From positions 3,968,001 through 4,032,000 of the forward strand of contig OZ240239.1 of the NCBI GenBank assembly GCA_965198095.1: a stretch of DNA of 64,000 bases, given 5' to 3'. A program made the translations under genes and the position numbers. The notes beneath the pieces were generated by a model that searched no databases, was not told where the DNA came from, and was given only the letters and a program-made list of their open reading frames with translations. The first letter of the stretch is position 1. Every line of letters begins with the position of its first letter. This document shows positions 9,299-16,927 of the stretch, piece after piece. The stretch comes from CBDFJH01 sp965198095 (GTDB lineage Bacteria > Latescibacterota > UBA2968 > GCA-2709665).

Positions 9299-9349
9299 AT
9301 GAGCATTTTGAAGTATCTGCTTCTTGGGCTCCTGCTCGCTTATCTGTAA
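9299..9349 (+). CDS. Possible 16-residue hydrophobic peptide
   Basis: ATG at 9299, eight bases or so after AAGAGGG, opens a 16-codon frame, MSILKYLLLGLLLAYL, then TAA. A positive residue followed by an unbroken leucine-rich stretch is the form of small membrane peptides, including type I toxins, but a frame this short can arise by chance and there is no supporting neighbour. Confidence 0.2.
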   Translation: MSILKYLLLGLLLAYL

Positions 9350-9414
9350 TCCATCTGCAGTTGGAAAGTCTTTTTGTCAAGTGTCATTTTACATTATATG
9401 TCAAGCCACCCCTC

Positions 9415-9445
9415 CCTGCCTGCCACAAAGGCACTGGCAGGCAGG
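9415..9445. repeat. Palindromic hairpin after the SDR gene
   Basis: CCTGCCTGCCA (9415-9425) and its exact complement (9435-9445) form an 11-bp stem with a 9-base loop. There is no T-run, so it resembles a dispersed extragenic palindrome more than a terminator. A related GCCTGCCTG...CAGGCA string occurs near 2090-2107. Confidence 0.5.
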
Positions 9446-9469
9446 CCGCCGAACTGACCGCCCGCGCCC

Positions 9470-10213
9470 CTACAGTGTCCGCCCGCCGTCCACGACCAGG
9501 TTCTGCCCGGTCATCATGTCGCTGCGGACCACGCCCATCACCACGTCCGCCACGTCCTCCGGCTGGGCCGCTCTCTTCAGCGGCGTGGCCTGCACGTTGG
9601 CCTCCATGAACGACTCCATCCCGACCATCCACCGCGTGTCCACGACGCCGGGCGAGACGGCGTTCACGCGGATCTCCGGCGCCTGTGTAATCGCAAACGC
9701 CTTCGTGAGGCAGATCACCGCCGCCTTGGAGGCGGCGTAGGCCATCGAGCTGCCGAGACCGATCAGGCCGGCGATCGAGGCGACGTTCACGATCTGTCCC
9801 GCCCCGTTCGCCTTCATCTTCGGCACCGCGGCCCGGGAGCAGTAGAACGTGCCGTTCACATTCACGTCGAAGCATCGATCCCAGGCCTCGCCGGACAGGC
9901 CCTCGAGGTCTTTCAGCGGCACGTAGCGCGTCCAGCCCGCATTGTTGACCAGGATGTCCAGCCGCCCGAGCTCGGACGCTACGCGTTCTACCATGCGCCT
10001 CACGGCAGCGTCGTCGGAAACATCCGCACATACGGCCAGGGCGGCGCGTCCCATCCCTTCGATCTCGGCCGCGGTGGCCTCGGCATCCGCCTTGGATCGG
10101 GAGTAGTTGACCGCGACGTCGATCCCTTCCCCGGCAAACGCCAACGCGGTGGCCCGCCCGATCCCGGTACCGCCGCCCGTGACGAGCGCGACCCTGCCTT
10201 CCAGTTTACACAT
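9470..10213 (-). CDS. SDR-family oxidoreductase (FabG-like)
   Basis: A 247-aa short-chain dehydrogenase/reductase. Visible: NAD(P)-binding VTGGGTGIGRA near the N-terminus, NNAGW, the Ser of VNVASIAGLIG, the Y-x-x-x-K pair in MAYAASKAAV, and VSPGVVDT after it; the end, NLVVDGGRTL, is typical of 3-oxoacyl-ACP reductase/glucose dehydrogenase-like members. The arginine-containing N-terminus after the TGGG motif is compatible with either cofactor. The start at 10213 is chosen because GAGGAG lies six to seven bases before that ATG; a longer frame to 10285 lacks a site. It is a single leftward gene ending in a palindrome and a terminator. Substrate not predictable. Confidence 0.88.
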   Translation of the reverse strand: MCKLEGRVALVTGGGTGIGRATALAFAGEGIDVAVNYSRSKADAEATAAEIEGMGRAALAVCADVSDDAAVRRMVERVASELGRLDILVNNAGWTRYVPLKDLEGLSGEAWDRCFDVNVNGTFYCSRAAVPKMKANGAGQIVNVASIAGLIGLGSSMAYAASKAAVICLTKAFAITQAPEIRVNAVSPGVVDTRWMVGMESFMEANVQATPLKRAAQPEDVADVVMGVVRSDMMTGQNLVVDGGRTL

Positions 10214-11036
10214 GGATTTCTCCTCGAATTTCGGCCGTCGAGCGCGCCCCGTCCGGGACGACGGACCACGAAGCTCGTCGGGCATTGCATGGTGTCATGG
10301 AAAACGACCTTGCTATGATGGGTAGATTGATTGTCATGGAACCATTGGGCATTATCAAAGAACGCGATTTCCACCGATTTTATGGGTGAAGCTGGTCGTG
10401 TTGAAATAGGCGAGTTTGCCGGACGCCATTATATCCGATACCGAGATGCCATTTCTATCTTAAAGGAATTCCGAAAAAAGGTCTTCAAGTCAGATGGTGT
10501 ATGGGGGGAAGTCAGGAGGCCGTTTTGAACCCGTTCAAGAACATCTGATCGAAGTCTTTTTCTACCCTGAATAATTCATAAAAAGGCCAGGAAAGTCACT
10601 CATGCTCTACTTTTCTTGCCGCCCAAGAAAAGTAGACAAAAGAAGGGCTCCCCTCAAACGCCGGGGAGGCTCGGGCCGTGGCGACTCAGCCTCACTGGAA
10701 AGTATTGGCGCCGAGAAAGGATTGAACTCCTCCCCCCGCCTGATGCCCACTGCGGGACCCGCCCCCACGCCGCGAATTTCCATTCGCCCCCACATCCGCC
10801 CCCGCACCTGACCCCGTCCCACAGAGGGCCCCCCTAAGCCCTGGGGAGGAGAAACGCCGAAGCAGCTAGAGAGCCGAAACGCCACGGCCGTGATGACATC
10901 TGGCCCGAATCACTCGTGAAATCTGAACAATCTGCGTACATACCAGGCTTTCCAGTTATTGCACCAAAACAAAGTTTTTTGGCTCAAATTGGATAACTGA
11001 TTGTTCTACATAAAATTATGAATATTTTCAGAAAAT
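10214..11036. other. Intergenic region without a supported gene
   Basis: About 820 bp. A 65-codon frame at 10331-10528 (EIGEFAGRHYIRYRDAISIL) looks faintly protein-like but has no family match or ribosome site that I trust. At 10607-10635 there is a strong palindrome (listed separately), followed by GC-rich sequence to 10890. The part after 10900 is AT-rich and leads into the toxin-antitoxin genes. Confidence 0.4.
10607..10635. repeat. 12-bp perfect palindrome, dispersed-element type
   Basis: CTACTTTTCTTG pairs exactly with CAAGAAAAGTAG across a CCGCC loop. The following ACAAAAGAAGGGCTCCCCTC resembles a widespread extragenic element that often yields spurious short proteins rich in Lys and Arg. 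I treat the frames over it as non-coding. Confidence 0.6.
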
Positions 11037-11318
11037 TTATGAATTATTCAGGCTACGCTTACGTGTTTCGAATAATCTCTCCGCCACGGATACTTTTATT
11101 ATCGCGGCTTTCGCATAATAAACAACGGAATCGTGCTTTATAAAAGAATGGTCTTCCTTTCTCAATACGGTTGTCATATCACTTCCACTACGTTTCGTCG
11201 TTACATTTACAATTATGGTTTTTTCATCCAGACCTGTAGGACCGAAAAGAATAATGTTAAGGTGTTCCGAATTCGACGTATCAGACAAAATTGCGGTATC
11301 GCCTGCCTCCAAAGACAT
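11037..11318 (-). CDS. Putative toxin of a Panacea toxin-antitoxin pair
   Basis: A 93-aa protein whose ATG overlaps the stop of the upstream Panacea gene (TAATG), so the two are translationally coupled. Visible: GDTAILSD and LNIILFGPTG early, then IIVNVTT and KEDHSFIKHDSVVYYAKA. The beta-rich GDT...hydrophobic strand...HSFI...SVV pattern recalls small MazF/PemK-like barrels found with Panacea antitoxins, but I cannot place it firmly. Panacea genes are known to pair with many unrelated toxins, so position is the main evidence for a toxin role. The gene is AT-rich compared with its surroundings, like its partner. Confidence 0.6.
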   Translation of the reverse strand: MSLEAGDTAILSDTSNSEHLNIILFGPTGLDEKTIIVNVTTKRSGSDMTTVLRKEDHSFIKHDSVVYYAKAAIIKVSVAERLFETRKRSLNNS

Positions 11319-11863
11319 TAATACAAACTTTCTCTATAACCGTCATACCTGACTTCATCTTTTATCATCTCTATTTCTTCAGAGTCATCTATAACTGCAT
11401 CCAAAATATCCTCAATATCAATGGGAAGGGAACTCCCCCTTGGATCATTCCACTCCCCAAATTCGTGAGAAAGGTTTTTGAGATCAGTGAAATCCATGTC
11501 TTTAACTGTTTCGTATAATTCTTTCGAAAGAGTCTTATTTGCTTCGGAAAGCAATCCGTAATCCGGGTCATTCTTAACTAACCTTATATCATTTCCCTCA
11601 CGTCTGGAAAAATGGTCAGTCCAAATGTCTTCGCGCTTTTCTCCCTTTATCAAATCGTAAGTTCTACTCAAGACAGGACCAAAGTCCATAGACACATAAT
11701 CATCATAAGTCACCGCGTGTCCCCAACGTTTATACGATTCTCGATCAAGCAGATAGAGCAATTTAAGTAGCTTGTAAATACCCAAAACGCCACCGGCCAG
11801 AGAGACAAAATAGGCAGCCGCCTGAACTGTCCTTTCCAACTTGAACTTCGGCTTAGGGTCCAT
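11318..11863 (-). CDS. Panacea-domain antitoxin (SocA-like, DUF4065)
   Basis: This 181-aa protein carries the Panacea/SocA signature near residues 10-60: QAAAYFVSLAGG, LGIYKLLKLLYLLDRESYKR and the W/GHAVTYDDYVSMDFGPV block. Panacea proteins neutralise the product of the adjacent toxin gene by binding it. GGGGAGGT lies just before the ATG. The downstream 93-aa gene overlaps its stop codon, the standard layout for such pairs. The low GC of both genes, and the decayed neighbours on their left, point to horizontal gain. Confidence 0.8.
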   Translation of the reverse strand: MDPKPKFKLERTVQAAAYFVSLAGGVLGIYKLLKLLYLLDRESYKRWGHAVTYDDYVSMDFGPVLSRTYDLIKGEKREDIWTDHFSRREGNDIRLVKNDPDYGLLSEANKTLSKELYETVKDMDFTDLKNLSHEFGEWNDPRGSSLPIDIEDILDAVIDDSEEIEMIKDEVRYDGYRESLY

Positions 11864-12245
11864 AATGACCTCCCCAAAAAAGATCGCCGCTCACAGACAG
11901 GGCAACTCCAATTGACGCAACGTTTCTATCCCCCAGACCAGTCTCCACACAGTACCTTCGTTATGGAAATACCGTCATCCCTGCTTGTCAGCAATTTCTG
12001 TTCTGATTTTTTCCAATTCCCGTTCCACCCTGGGATGCTGGATGCGTTAGGACATTGGATGTTTTGTCAGTCATGAGTATCTTTTTGCCCAAAGTACATT
12101 CAGCAAAAAAGACTCATGTTATCAAGTTTGAGTATATATAATTCCACAAAATAAACCAAGCCGGGAAAAATTTTCCGCGTAGTCATTTATGTAAGGCCCG
12201 CAAGGAATTCACGGAGGCGTCGCTCTAAATCGACAAGCCGTCCGC
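11864..12245. other. Intergenic, AT-rich, with one inverted repeat
   Basis: Upstream region of the toxin-antitoxin operon and downstream of the EpmA-like gene. The only structure is CATGAGT-CTTTTTGC (12072-12088) facing GCAAAAAAG-ACTCATG (12103-12118), which can form a 15-bp stem. No confident promoter hexamers were found in either direction. Confidence 0.4.
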
Positions 12246-12248
12246 GTG

Positions 12249-13577
12249 TCAGAATGGGCCTCCAAACGATGGCTCACAAAGAGGAAAGGCAATCACGTCA
12301 CCGATCGTCTTCGCGCCGGTGAGCAGCATAAGGAGGCGATCCACGCCCACCGCGACCCCGCCCGCGGGGGGGATCCCCGCCTCCATCGCCTCCAGGAAGG
12401 CCTCGTCGATCGGATACGCGGCCGCGCCGTTCGATCGCCGCTCAAGCAGTTCCGCTTCGAATCGGACCCGCTGTTCGGACGGATCGTTCAGCTCCGTGAA
12501 ACCGTTGGCCAGCTCCACACCCGCGATGTAGATCTCGAACCGTTCCGCCAGGTGGGGCGCCTCCGGCTTTCGCTTGGCGAGCGCGGCCATGCCGGCGGGG
12601 TAATCCACGAGAATCGTCGGCCTGTGTCGCCCCAGCCTGCCTTCCACGCTGTCCAGAAAGACCTTGAAGTAGGCGGAGGCGTAGTCATCTTCGCGCGTGA
12701 CCGAAAGGTGACCTTTCTCCCTGGCGGACCGGATGAATGCGTCCCGGTCTTCGTCCGGATCGATCTCCACGCCAGCGTAGCGCGCAAAGGCCTCGCCCAC
12801 GCTGAGACGCTCCCAGGGCGGGGTGACGTCCACGGTCAGATCCCGGTAGCGGAGCCTCGGCCCCCCGTTGATTGCCGTGGCCAGCGCGCATACGAGGGCC
12901 TCCGAATCGGCCATGATCGCCTCGTAGTCGGCGTAGGCCCGGTACCACTCCAGGATCGTGAATTCCGGGTGGTGAAGGGCGCCCGCGGCCTCGTGGCGAA
13001 AGGCCTTGCAAATCTGAAAGATACGCTCGAACCCTGCGCCGAGCAGCCGTTTCATCGCGTGCTCGGGAGAGGGGTGCATGAAGAGCCGCCGGTCCTGACA
13101 CCCGTCCCGATAGCGCGTCTCGAAGGCGGTCAGGTGAGGCTCCGTGCCCGGGGATGCGACAAGCAACGGCGTCTCCACCTCGGTGAACCCGCGCACGTCG
13201 AAAAAGCGCCGGATCCGAGACAGCAGTCGAGCCCGAACCTTCAGACGCGCCCTTGTCTCCGGGGAAAGCGTTCCCGGCGCGCTCAGCGAGGGGGCGAGGA
13301 TGCGAACCGTCGAGGCCTCGAACCAGGCTGCGTTCCAGACCCCTTCCATTTCGACGATGTCCCCGGCGTGGAGACCCTCCGATCCGTCAGCCGGACGCAC
13401 TTCGACGTCCCCCGTCTCGTCCGACAGCAGCCAATGTGGGGCGCACCCCTGAACCCGGCCCGCCAGGGTCACGCGGTCTCCGTCGCGCAGCTCGGAGACG
13501 CGCGCGGTCCGGCCGCACCGGGAAGGATAGGGACGCGAATCGCGGACGCCCGCCGCACGGGTGGATCGGCGACGCAT
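12249..13577 (-). CDS. epmA: EpmA/GenX-like lysyl-tRNA synthetase paralogue with N-terminal OB-like domain
   Basis: A 442-aa class II lysine-tRNA-synthetase relative. All three class II motifs are present: motif 1 around FTEVETPLLVASPGTEPHL, motif 2 FRHEAAGALHHPEFTILEWY, motif 3 GVAVGVDRLLMLLTG ending in VIAFPL. The wording of motif 2, HPSPEHAMKRLL and LANGFTEL is that of EpmA/GenX, which attaches beta-lysine or lysine to a lysine of elongation factor P rather than to tRNA. Standard EpmA is about 325 aa and lacks an anticodon domain; here some 100 residues precede it, including VTLAGRVQG and LLSDETGDVEV, which look like an OB fold. So it may be an intermediate form. No efp or epmB is in the window. 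GGAAGGAG precedes the ATG. Confidence 0.78.
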   Translation of the reverse strand: MRRRSTRAAGVRDSRPYPSRCGRTARVSELRDGDRVTLAGRVQGCAPHWLLSDETGDVEVRPADGSEGLHAGDIVEMEGVWNAAWFEASTVRILAPSLSAPGTLSPETRARLKVRARLLSRIRRFFDVRGFTEVETPLLVASPGTEPHLTAFETRYRDGCQDRRLFMHPSPEHAMKRLLGAGFERIFQICKAFRHEAAGALHHPEFTILEWYRAYADYEAIMADSEALVCALATAINGGPRLRYRDLTVDVTPPWERLSVGEAFARYAGVEIDPDEDRDAFIRSAREKGHLSVTREDDYASAYFKVFLDSVEGRLGRHRPTILVDYPAGMAALAKRKPEAPHLAERFEIYIAGVELANGFTELNDPSEQRVRFEAELLERRSNGAAAYPIDEAFLEAMEAGIPPAGGVAVGVDRLLMLLTGAKTIGDVIAFPLCEPSFGGPF

Positions 13578-13743
13578 TCAGATCTCCTTCCGCGGGGTAA
13601 TATAGCCACTGCATCCCGGATCATCAACAAGGAGTTCGGCGCTTTCCGGTTGCTTTTTGTCGCCCTTTTCTCGAAGTTATCAAAACGATGCGCCTCGTTC
13701 CCCGTCTCGTGTGGCGCACGCCGGACAAAAAGCGGAGGAGACG

Positions 13744-14268
13744 ATGAGAAAGGCGATCTGGGTGGGTTGGGTGCCGGTCTTCCTGGCGGTGACTTCAGTC
13801 GATTCGGAAGGGGTAGGCCTCAAGATCGGCGCCGGGGTCATGGTCAGTCCATCGGGCGGAGGGGGACACGCGTCCGTCGAGATCCCCCTCAGCGAAGAGT
13901 ATTCGACCTATGCAGCGCCCTTCGTCGAGGTCTACAGCAAGGACGGAACGCGCGTGCCCATCGGTGCGGCGCTGCTTTACAAGGCCCCGTTCGGCGAGTT
14001 CGGCGGGACGATCTATTTCGGCGTGGGGGTGGGCGTGTTGATCGTCGACGGCCTGCCGCCGGATCCGGAAACCGGATTCGACGGCTCGGCGAAGAACGCG
14101 ATGGGCAGCGCCGGAGGCGGGGTCTCCTTCGCACTGAGCCGACAGGCCGGCATCTTCGTCCAGAGCCGTTACTCGCGCGCGATCACCGGAAGCGGAGACA
14201 ACGAGACGGCCGTCTGGGGCTTTCACGTCGGCATACAGTTCGGCGTTCTGGGAGACGAAGTGGAGTGA
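13744..14268 (+). CDS. Small secreted or outer-membrane beta-rich protein
   Basis: A 174-aa protein. The ATG at 13744 follows GGAGGAG by two to three bases and starts an N-terminal hydrophobic segment (IWVGWVPVFLAVTS) fitting a signal peptide. The rest alternates glycine-rich strands (GLKIGAGVMV, GGTIYFGVGVGVLIV, GGGVSFAL, GIFVQSRYSR, VWGFHVGIQFGVLG), the pattern of a small outer-membrane beta-barrel. No family is recognised. It stands alone between two leftward genes. A frame extension to 13657 lacks a ribosome site and is not used. Confidence 0.6.
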   Translation: MRKAIWVGWVPVFLAVTSVDSEGVGLKIGAGVMVSPSGGGGHASVEIPLSEEYSTYAAPFVEVYSKDGTRVPIGAALLYKAPFGEFGGTIYFGVGVGVLIVDGLPPDPETGFDGSAKNAMGSAGGGVSFALSRQAGIFVQSRYSRAITGSGDNETAVWGFHVGIQFGVLGDEVE

Positions 14269-14304
14269 CCCGACATGGAAGGATGGCGCACGCGATCCGT
14301 GCCG

Positions 14305-14335
14305 AGGCCGGCTCTCCGCCGTGAGACCGGCCTTT
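14305..14335 (+). terminator. Possible terminator between convergent genes
   Basis: GCCGG-C-TCTC and GAGA-C-CGGC pair across a CGCCGT loop, followed by CTTTCCC. It lies between the ends of the rightward envelope-protein gene and the leftward aminopeptidase gene. The T-run is short, so function is uncertain. Confidence 0.4.
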
Positions 14336-14355
14336 CCCGTGTCTGGGGTCTTGTC

Positions 14356-15876
14356 TCAGGCCGTCCGCGGGACGGCGTCTGCCGTCTGCCTCAGCAGATC
14401 CACCAGCAGCCGCACGCCGTATCCGGTGCCGCCCTTGGAAAGATAGGGCCGTTCGCCATCCGACCAGGCCGTACCGGCGATATCGAGGTGGGCCCACGGG
14501 AAGCCCTGCACGAAGGCCTCTATGAAGACGCCGCCGGCGATCGCGCCCGCAGGTCCGCCGGTGTTCTTGAGGTCTGCCACGTCGCTCTTGATCTGCTCGC
14601 GATGCGCCTCGAAGATCGGCAGGCGCCACGCGATCTCACCCGTGCGCTCCCCGGATCGGCTGACCCGCTCGGCAAGCGCGTCGTCGTTGGCCATCAAGCC
14701 GGATGCCTCGTGACCCAGGGCGGTCACGCACGCGCCCGTCAGCGTCGCCAGATCGACAAGGGCGGCCGGCTTGTAGCGTGCCGAATACGCAACCGCATCG
14801 CCGAGGACCAGGCGCCCCTCGGCGTCCGTGTTTCGAATCTCGATCGTCTTTCCGAGCATCGAGCGGATGACGTCACCCGGCTTGAGCGCCCGGCCGCCCG
14901 GCATGTTTTCCGTCGCGGCGGCGATGCCGATCGTACGGACCGGGAGGTCCAGCCGCGCGATCGCCTGCATCGCCCCGATGACCGCGGCCGCGCCGCACAT
15001 GTCGAACTTCATCTCCCACATCCCGCCTGCGCGTTTGATCGAGATGCCTCCCGTGTCAAACGTGATTCCCTTTCCGACCAGGACGTGCGGTTGCTGATCC
15101 GACCGCCGTCCCTCGTGCTCCATCACGATCAACCGCGGAGGCTGATCGCTGCCTCGGGCCACGGCGAGCAGGGCACCCATCCCTTCCCGTTCCATCGCCT
15201 CCTCGTCCAACACGTCGCACCGAAGTCCGACGGCCTCTGCCATTTCCATCGACCGCTCGGCCAGAACGGTGGGTGTCATCTCGTTCCCCGGGTGGTTGGC
15301 CAGGTCCCGGGCCAGCGTAACGCCCTCCGACACGATCTCTCCGGCGCGTGTCCCTTCTTCCACCTCGCGTTGCCTCGCCGCATCGAATTCAACGACGGTC
15401 AGGCGCTCCAACGCCGCCGGGTCATCCTCCTCGCCGCCCGTCTTGTAGACCGAGAACCTGTAGGTGCCGAGGACGCTCCCCTCAACGACGGCCTGCGCCG
15501 CGTCCTCCAGGTCCAATCCCCCCGCCCCGCCGCCGTGAACGATCGTAGCCAGGTGCTTCACCCCCAGCCCGGCCGCGGTGCTGGCGGCCACGGCGGCCAC
15601 CTGTCTCGCGCGGTCCAGCGTGAAATCCGCCGCCTTCCCCAGTCCGACCAGGATCACCCGCCTCGCGGCCACGCCCGACCGAGGGTAGAGCACGGAGGTG
15701 CGCTTGAACTTGCCGGTAAAGTCCCCTCCTGAAATGAGATCCCGGATCGCGCCGCCGAGTGACCTGTCCGCGGCCCCTGTCGCCCCGCCCGGCTCCCGCA
15801 CCCCCTCGAACAGGTTCAGGACAATCGCATCTGCCTGAGTTTTCAGAATGTTCCCGATCTTTACGCTGATGTCCAT
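14356..15876 (-). CDS. pepA: Leucyl aminopeptidase (M17 family)
   Basis: A 506-aa cytosolic aminopeptidase releasing N-terminal residues such as Leu from peptides, with two metal ions per subunit. The C-terminal catalytic domain is intact: VGKGITFDTGGISIK with the metal/active-site Lys and Asp, KFDMCGAAAV, and the family signature NTDAEGRLVLGDA, followed by LATLTGACVTALG. The N-terminal third is the usual variable alpha/beta domain. AAAGGAG sits at the right distance before ATG 15876. Length is normal. It is a single leftward gene; the ~320 bp upstream hold direct repeats and no gene. Confidence 0.93.
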   Translation of the reverse strand: MDISVKIGNILKTQADAIVLNLFEGVREPGGATGAADRSLGGAIRDLISGGDFTGKFKRTSVLYPRSGVAARRVILVGLGKAADFTLDRARQVAAVAASTAAGLGVKHLATIVHGGGAGGLDLEDAAQAVVEGSVLGTYRFSVYKTGGEEDDPAALERLTVVEFDAARQREVEEGTRAGEIVSEGVTLARDLANHPGNEMTPTVLAERSMEMAEAVGLRCDVLDEEAMEREGMGALLAVARGSDQPPRLIVMEHEGRRSDQQPHVLVGKGITFDTGGISIKRAGGMWEMKFDMCGAAAVIGAMQAIARLDLPVRTIGIAAATENMPGGRALKPGDVIRSMLGKTIEIRNTDAEGRLVLGDAVAYSARYKPAALVDLATLTGACVTALGHEASGLMANDDALAERVSRSGERTGEIAWRLPIFEAHREQIKSDVADLKNTGGPAGAIAGGVFIEAFVQGFPWAHLDIAGTAWSDGERPYLSKGGTGYGVRLLVDLLRQTADAVPRTA

Positions 15877-15915
15877 CGATCTCTCCTTTCGATGCCTTGC
15901 CGGGTAAGTGTCGCC

Positions 15916-16005
15916 ATGTTCCCCGTCCGCGTGCGGACACCGGGGCTGAAGGTAGCCTCACCCCGCTCGCTGATGGGATGTTCCCCGTCCGCGTGCGGAC
16001 ACCGG
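15916..16005. repeat. Pair of 28-bp direct repeats, 62 bp apart
   Basis: An identical 28-bp word, centred on GTCCGCGTGCGGAC, occurs at 15916-15943 and 15978-16005. Its core can fold (GTCCGC/GCGGAC). It lies upstream of the aminopeptidase gene and could be a dispersed extragenic repeat; a two-copy array is too short to call CRISPR. Confidence 0.6.
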
Positions 16006-16013
16006 CCTGTGCG

Positions 16014-16908
16014 CGGCGGGATCCCGGGTCGAACCGTCGCCGCGAATCATCAGGCCGATCCGCTCTGTCGATGATGGGATGCCGGACAGCTTCGCTCGCG
16101 CGCTCCGGCGACAGCGGCACGTCCCGGGCAAACCGGCAGGTCGGCGCCCGCACCACCATTTTCGACGTTCGAGCCTGTCCTGGACAGATGCAGTCTACGG
16201 AGCTATTGCAGGAACGGATTGTGTCTCCGTTCCTCCCCGATCGTCGTGAACGGCCCGTGTCCGCCATAGACCCGGGTCTCATCCCCCAAAGATAGAAGCT
16301 TCTCCCGAATCGAGGTCAGCAGGACATCCACGTCGCCCCCCTCCAGGTCGGTCCTCCCGATCGACCCGGCAAACAGGGTATCCCCCACGATTGCGTGTCC
16401 AGGCCAGACGAGCGAGACATTCCCCGGAGCGTGACCCGGCGTGTGCAGGACCTGAAGGGTCTCCTCCCCGAAGCTGACGCTGTCTCCCTCCTCCAGGAAA
16501 CGGTCGACCGGCGGAGGGGGGTCGGCCTCCAGCCCGAAAGCGCCGGCGATCTCCACGAGACGCGCAACCATCGGAAGGTCGGCCCTGTGGATCGCGAACG
16601 GCGCGCCTGTTTCCGAGACGATCGAACCGGCCCGGCCGATATGATCGAAATGTCCGTGTGTCGCGACGACCGCCACGACGTCGGTACCGGTTTCACGAAT
16701 GACCTCGACGATCGCCGGGGCGTCCTCTCCCGGATCCACGACGATCCCCTCACGGCTCTTGTCGCAGGCCAGGACGAAACAGTTCGCCTCGAGCGGCCCC
16801 ACCACCAGAGACTTGAATATCACCTTGACCTCTCCTCCCGAGTAAACGACCCTCGGGTTCTTCGTGACCGGCGGGACCCCGGGTCGAACCGCTGCCGCGA
16901 ACAATCAT
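16014..16908. repeat. Direct repeat pair flanking the MBL gene
   Basis: About 38 bp containing CCCGGGTCGAACCG and GCCGCGAA occur at 16014-16051 and again at 16869-16908 with a few changes. They bracket the metallo-beta-lactamase-fold gene. A weaker relative (CGCCACCGCGAACATTCAGG) lies near 58720-58745, so this is probably a dispersed extragenic element rather than a transposition footprint. Confidence 0.5.
16203..16823 (-). CDS. MBL-fold metallohydrolase (glyoxalase II-like)
   Basis: A 206-aa metallo-beta-lactamase-fold hydrolase. The zinc motif H-x-H-x-D-H is seen in THGHFDHIG near residue 60, with later ligands in LHTPGHAPGN, VGDTLF and the final GGHGP. The short, single-domain form with GPLEANCFV at the start is that of the YcbL/glyoxalase II-like group, which hydrolyse thioesters such as S-lactoylglutathione; exact substrate unknown. 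I chose the GTG at 16823, preceded by GGAGGAG at nine bases and matching family N-termini, over the 27-codon longer frame reaching 16904. Confidence 0.85.
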   Translation of the reverse strand: MIFKSLVVGPLEANCFVLACDKSREGIVVDPGEDAPAIVEVIRETGTDVVAVVATHGHFDHIGRAGSIVSETGAPFAIHRADLPMVARLVEIAGAFGLEADPPPPVDRFLEEGDSVSFGEETLQVLHTPGHAPGNVSLVWPGHAIVGDTLFAGSIGRTDLEGGDVDVLLTSIREKLLSLGDETRVYGGHGPFTTIGEERRHNPFLQ

Positions 16909-16927
16909 CCGCGCGAGGGCCTGTTTT

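Noticed and set aside
12246..14324. 692-codon plus-strand frame
   Set aside because: Antisense to the EpmA-like gene and out of phase with the envelope-protein gene; no recognisable domain.
14275..15732. 485-codon plus-strand frame
   Set aside because: Antisense shadow of leucyl aminopeptidase.
15916..16005. CRISPR array
   Set aside because: Only two repeats, no cas genes, and the repeat resembles other extragenic palindromes here.
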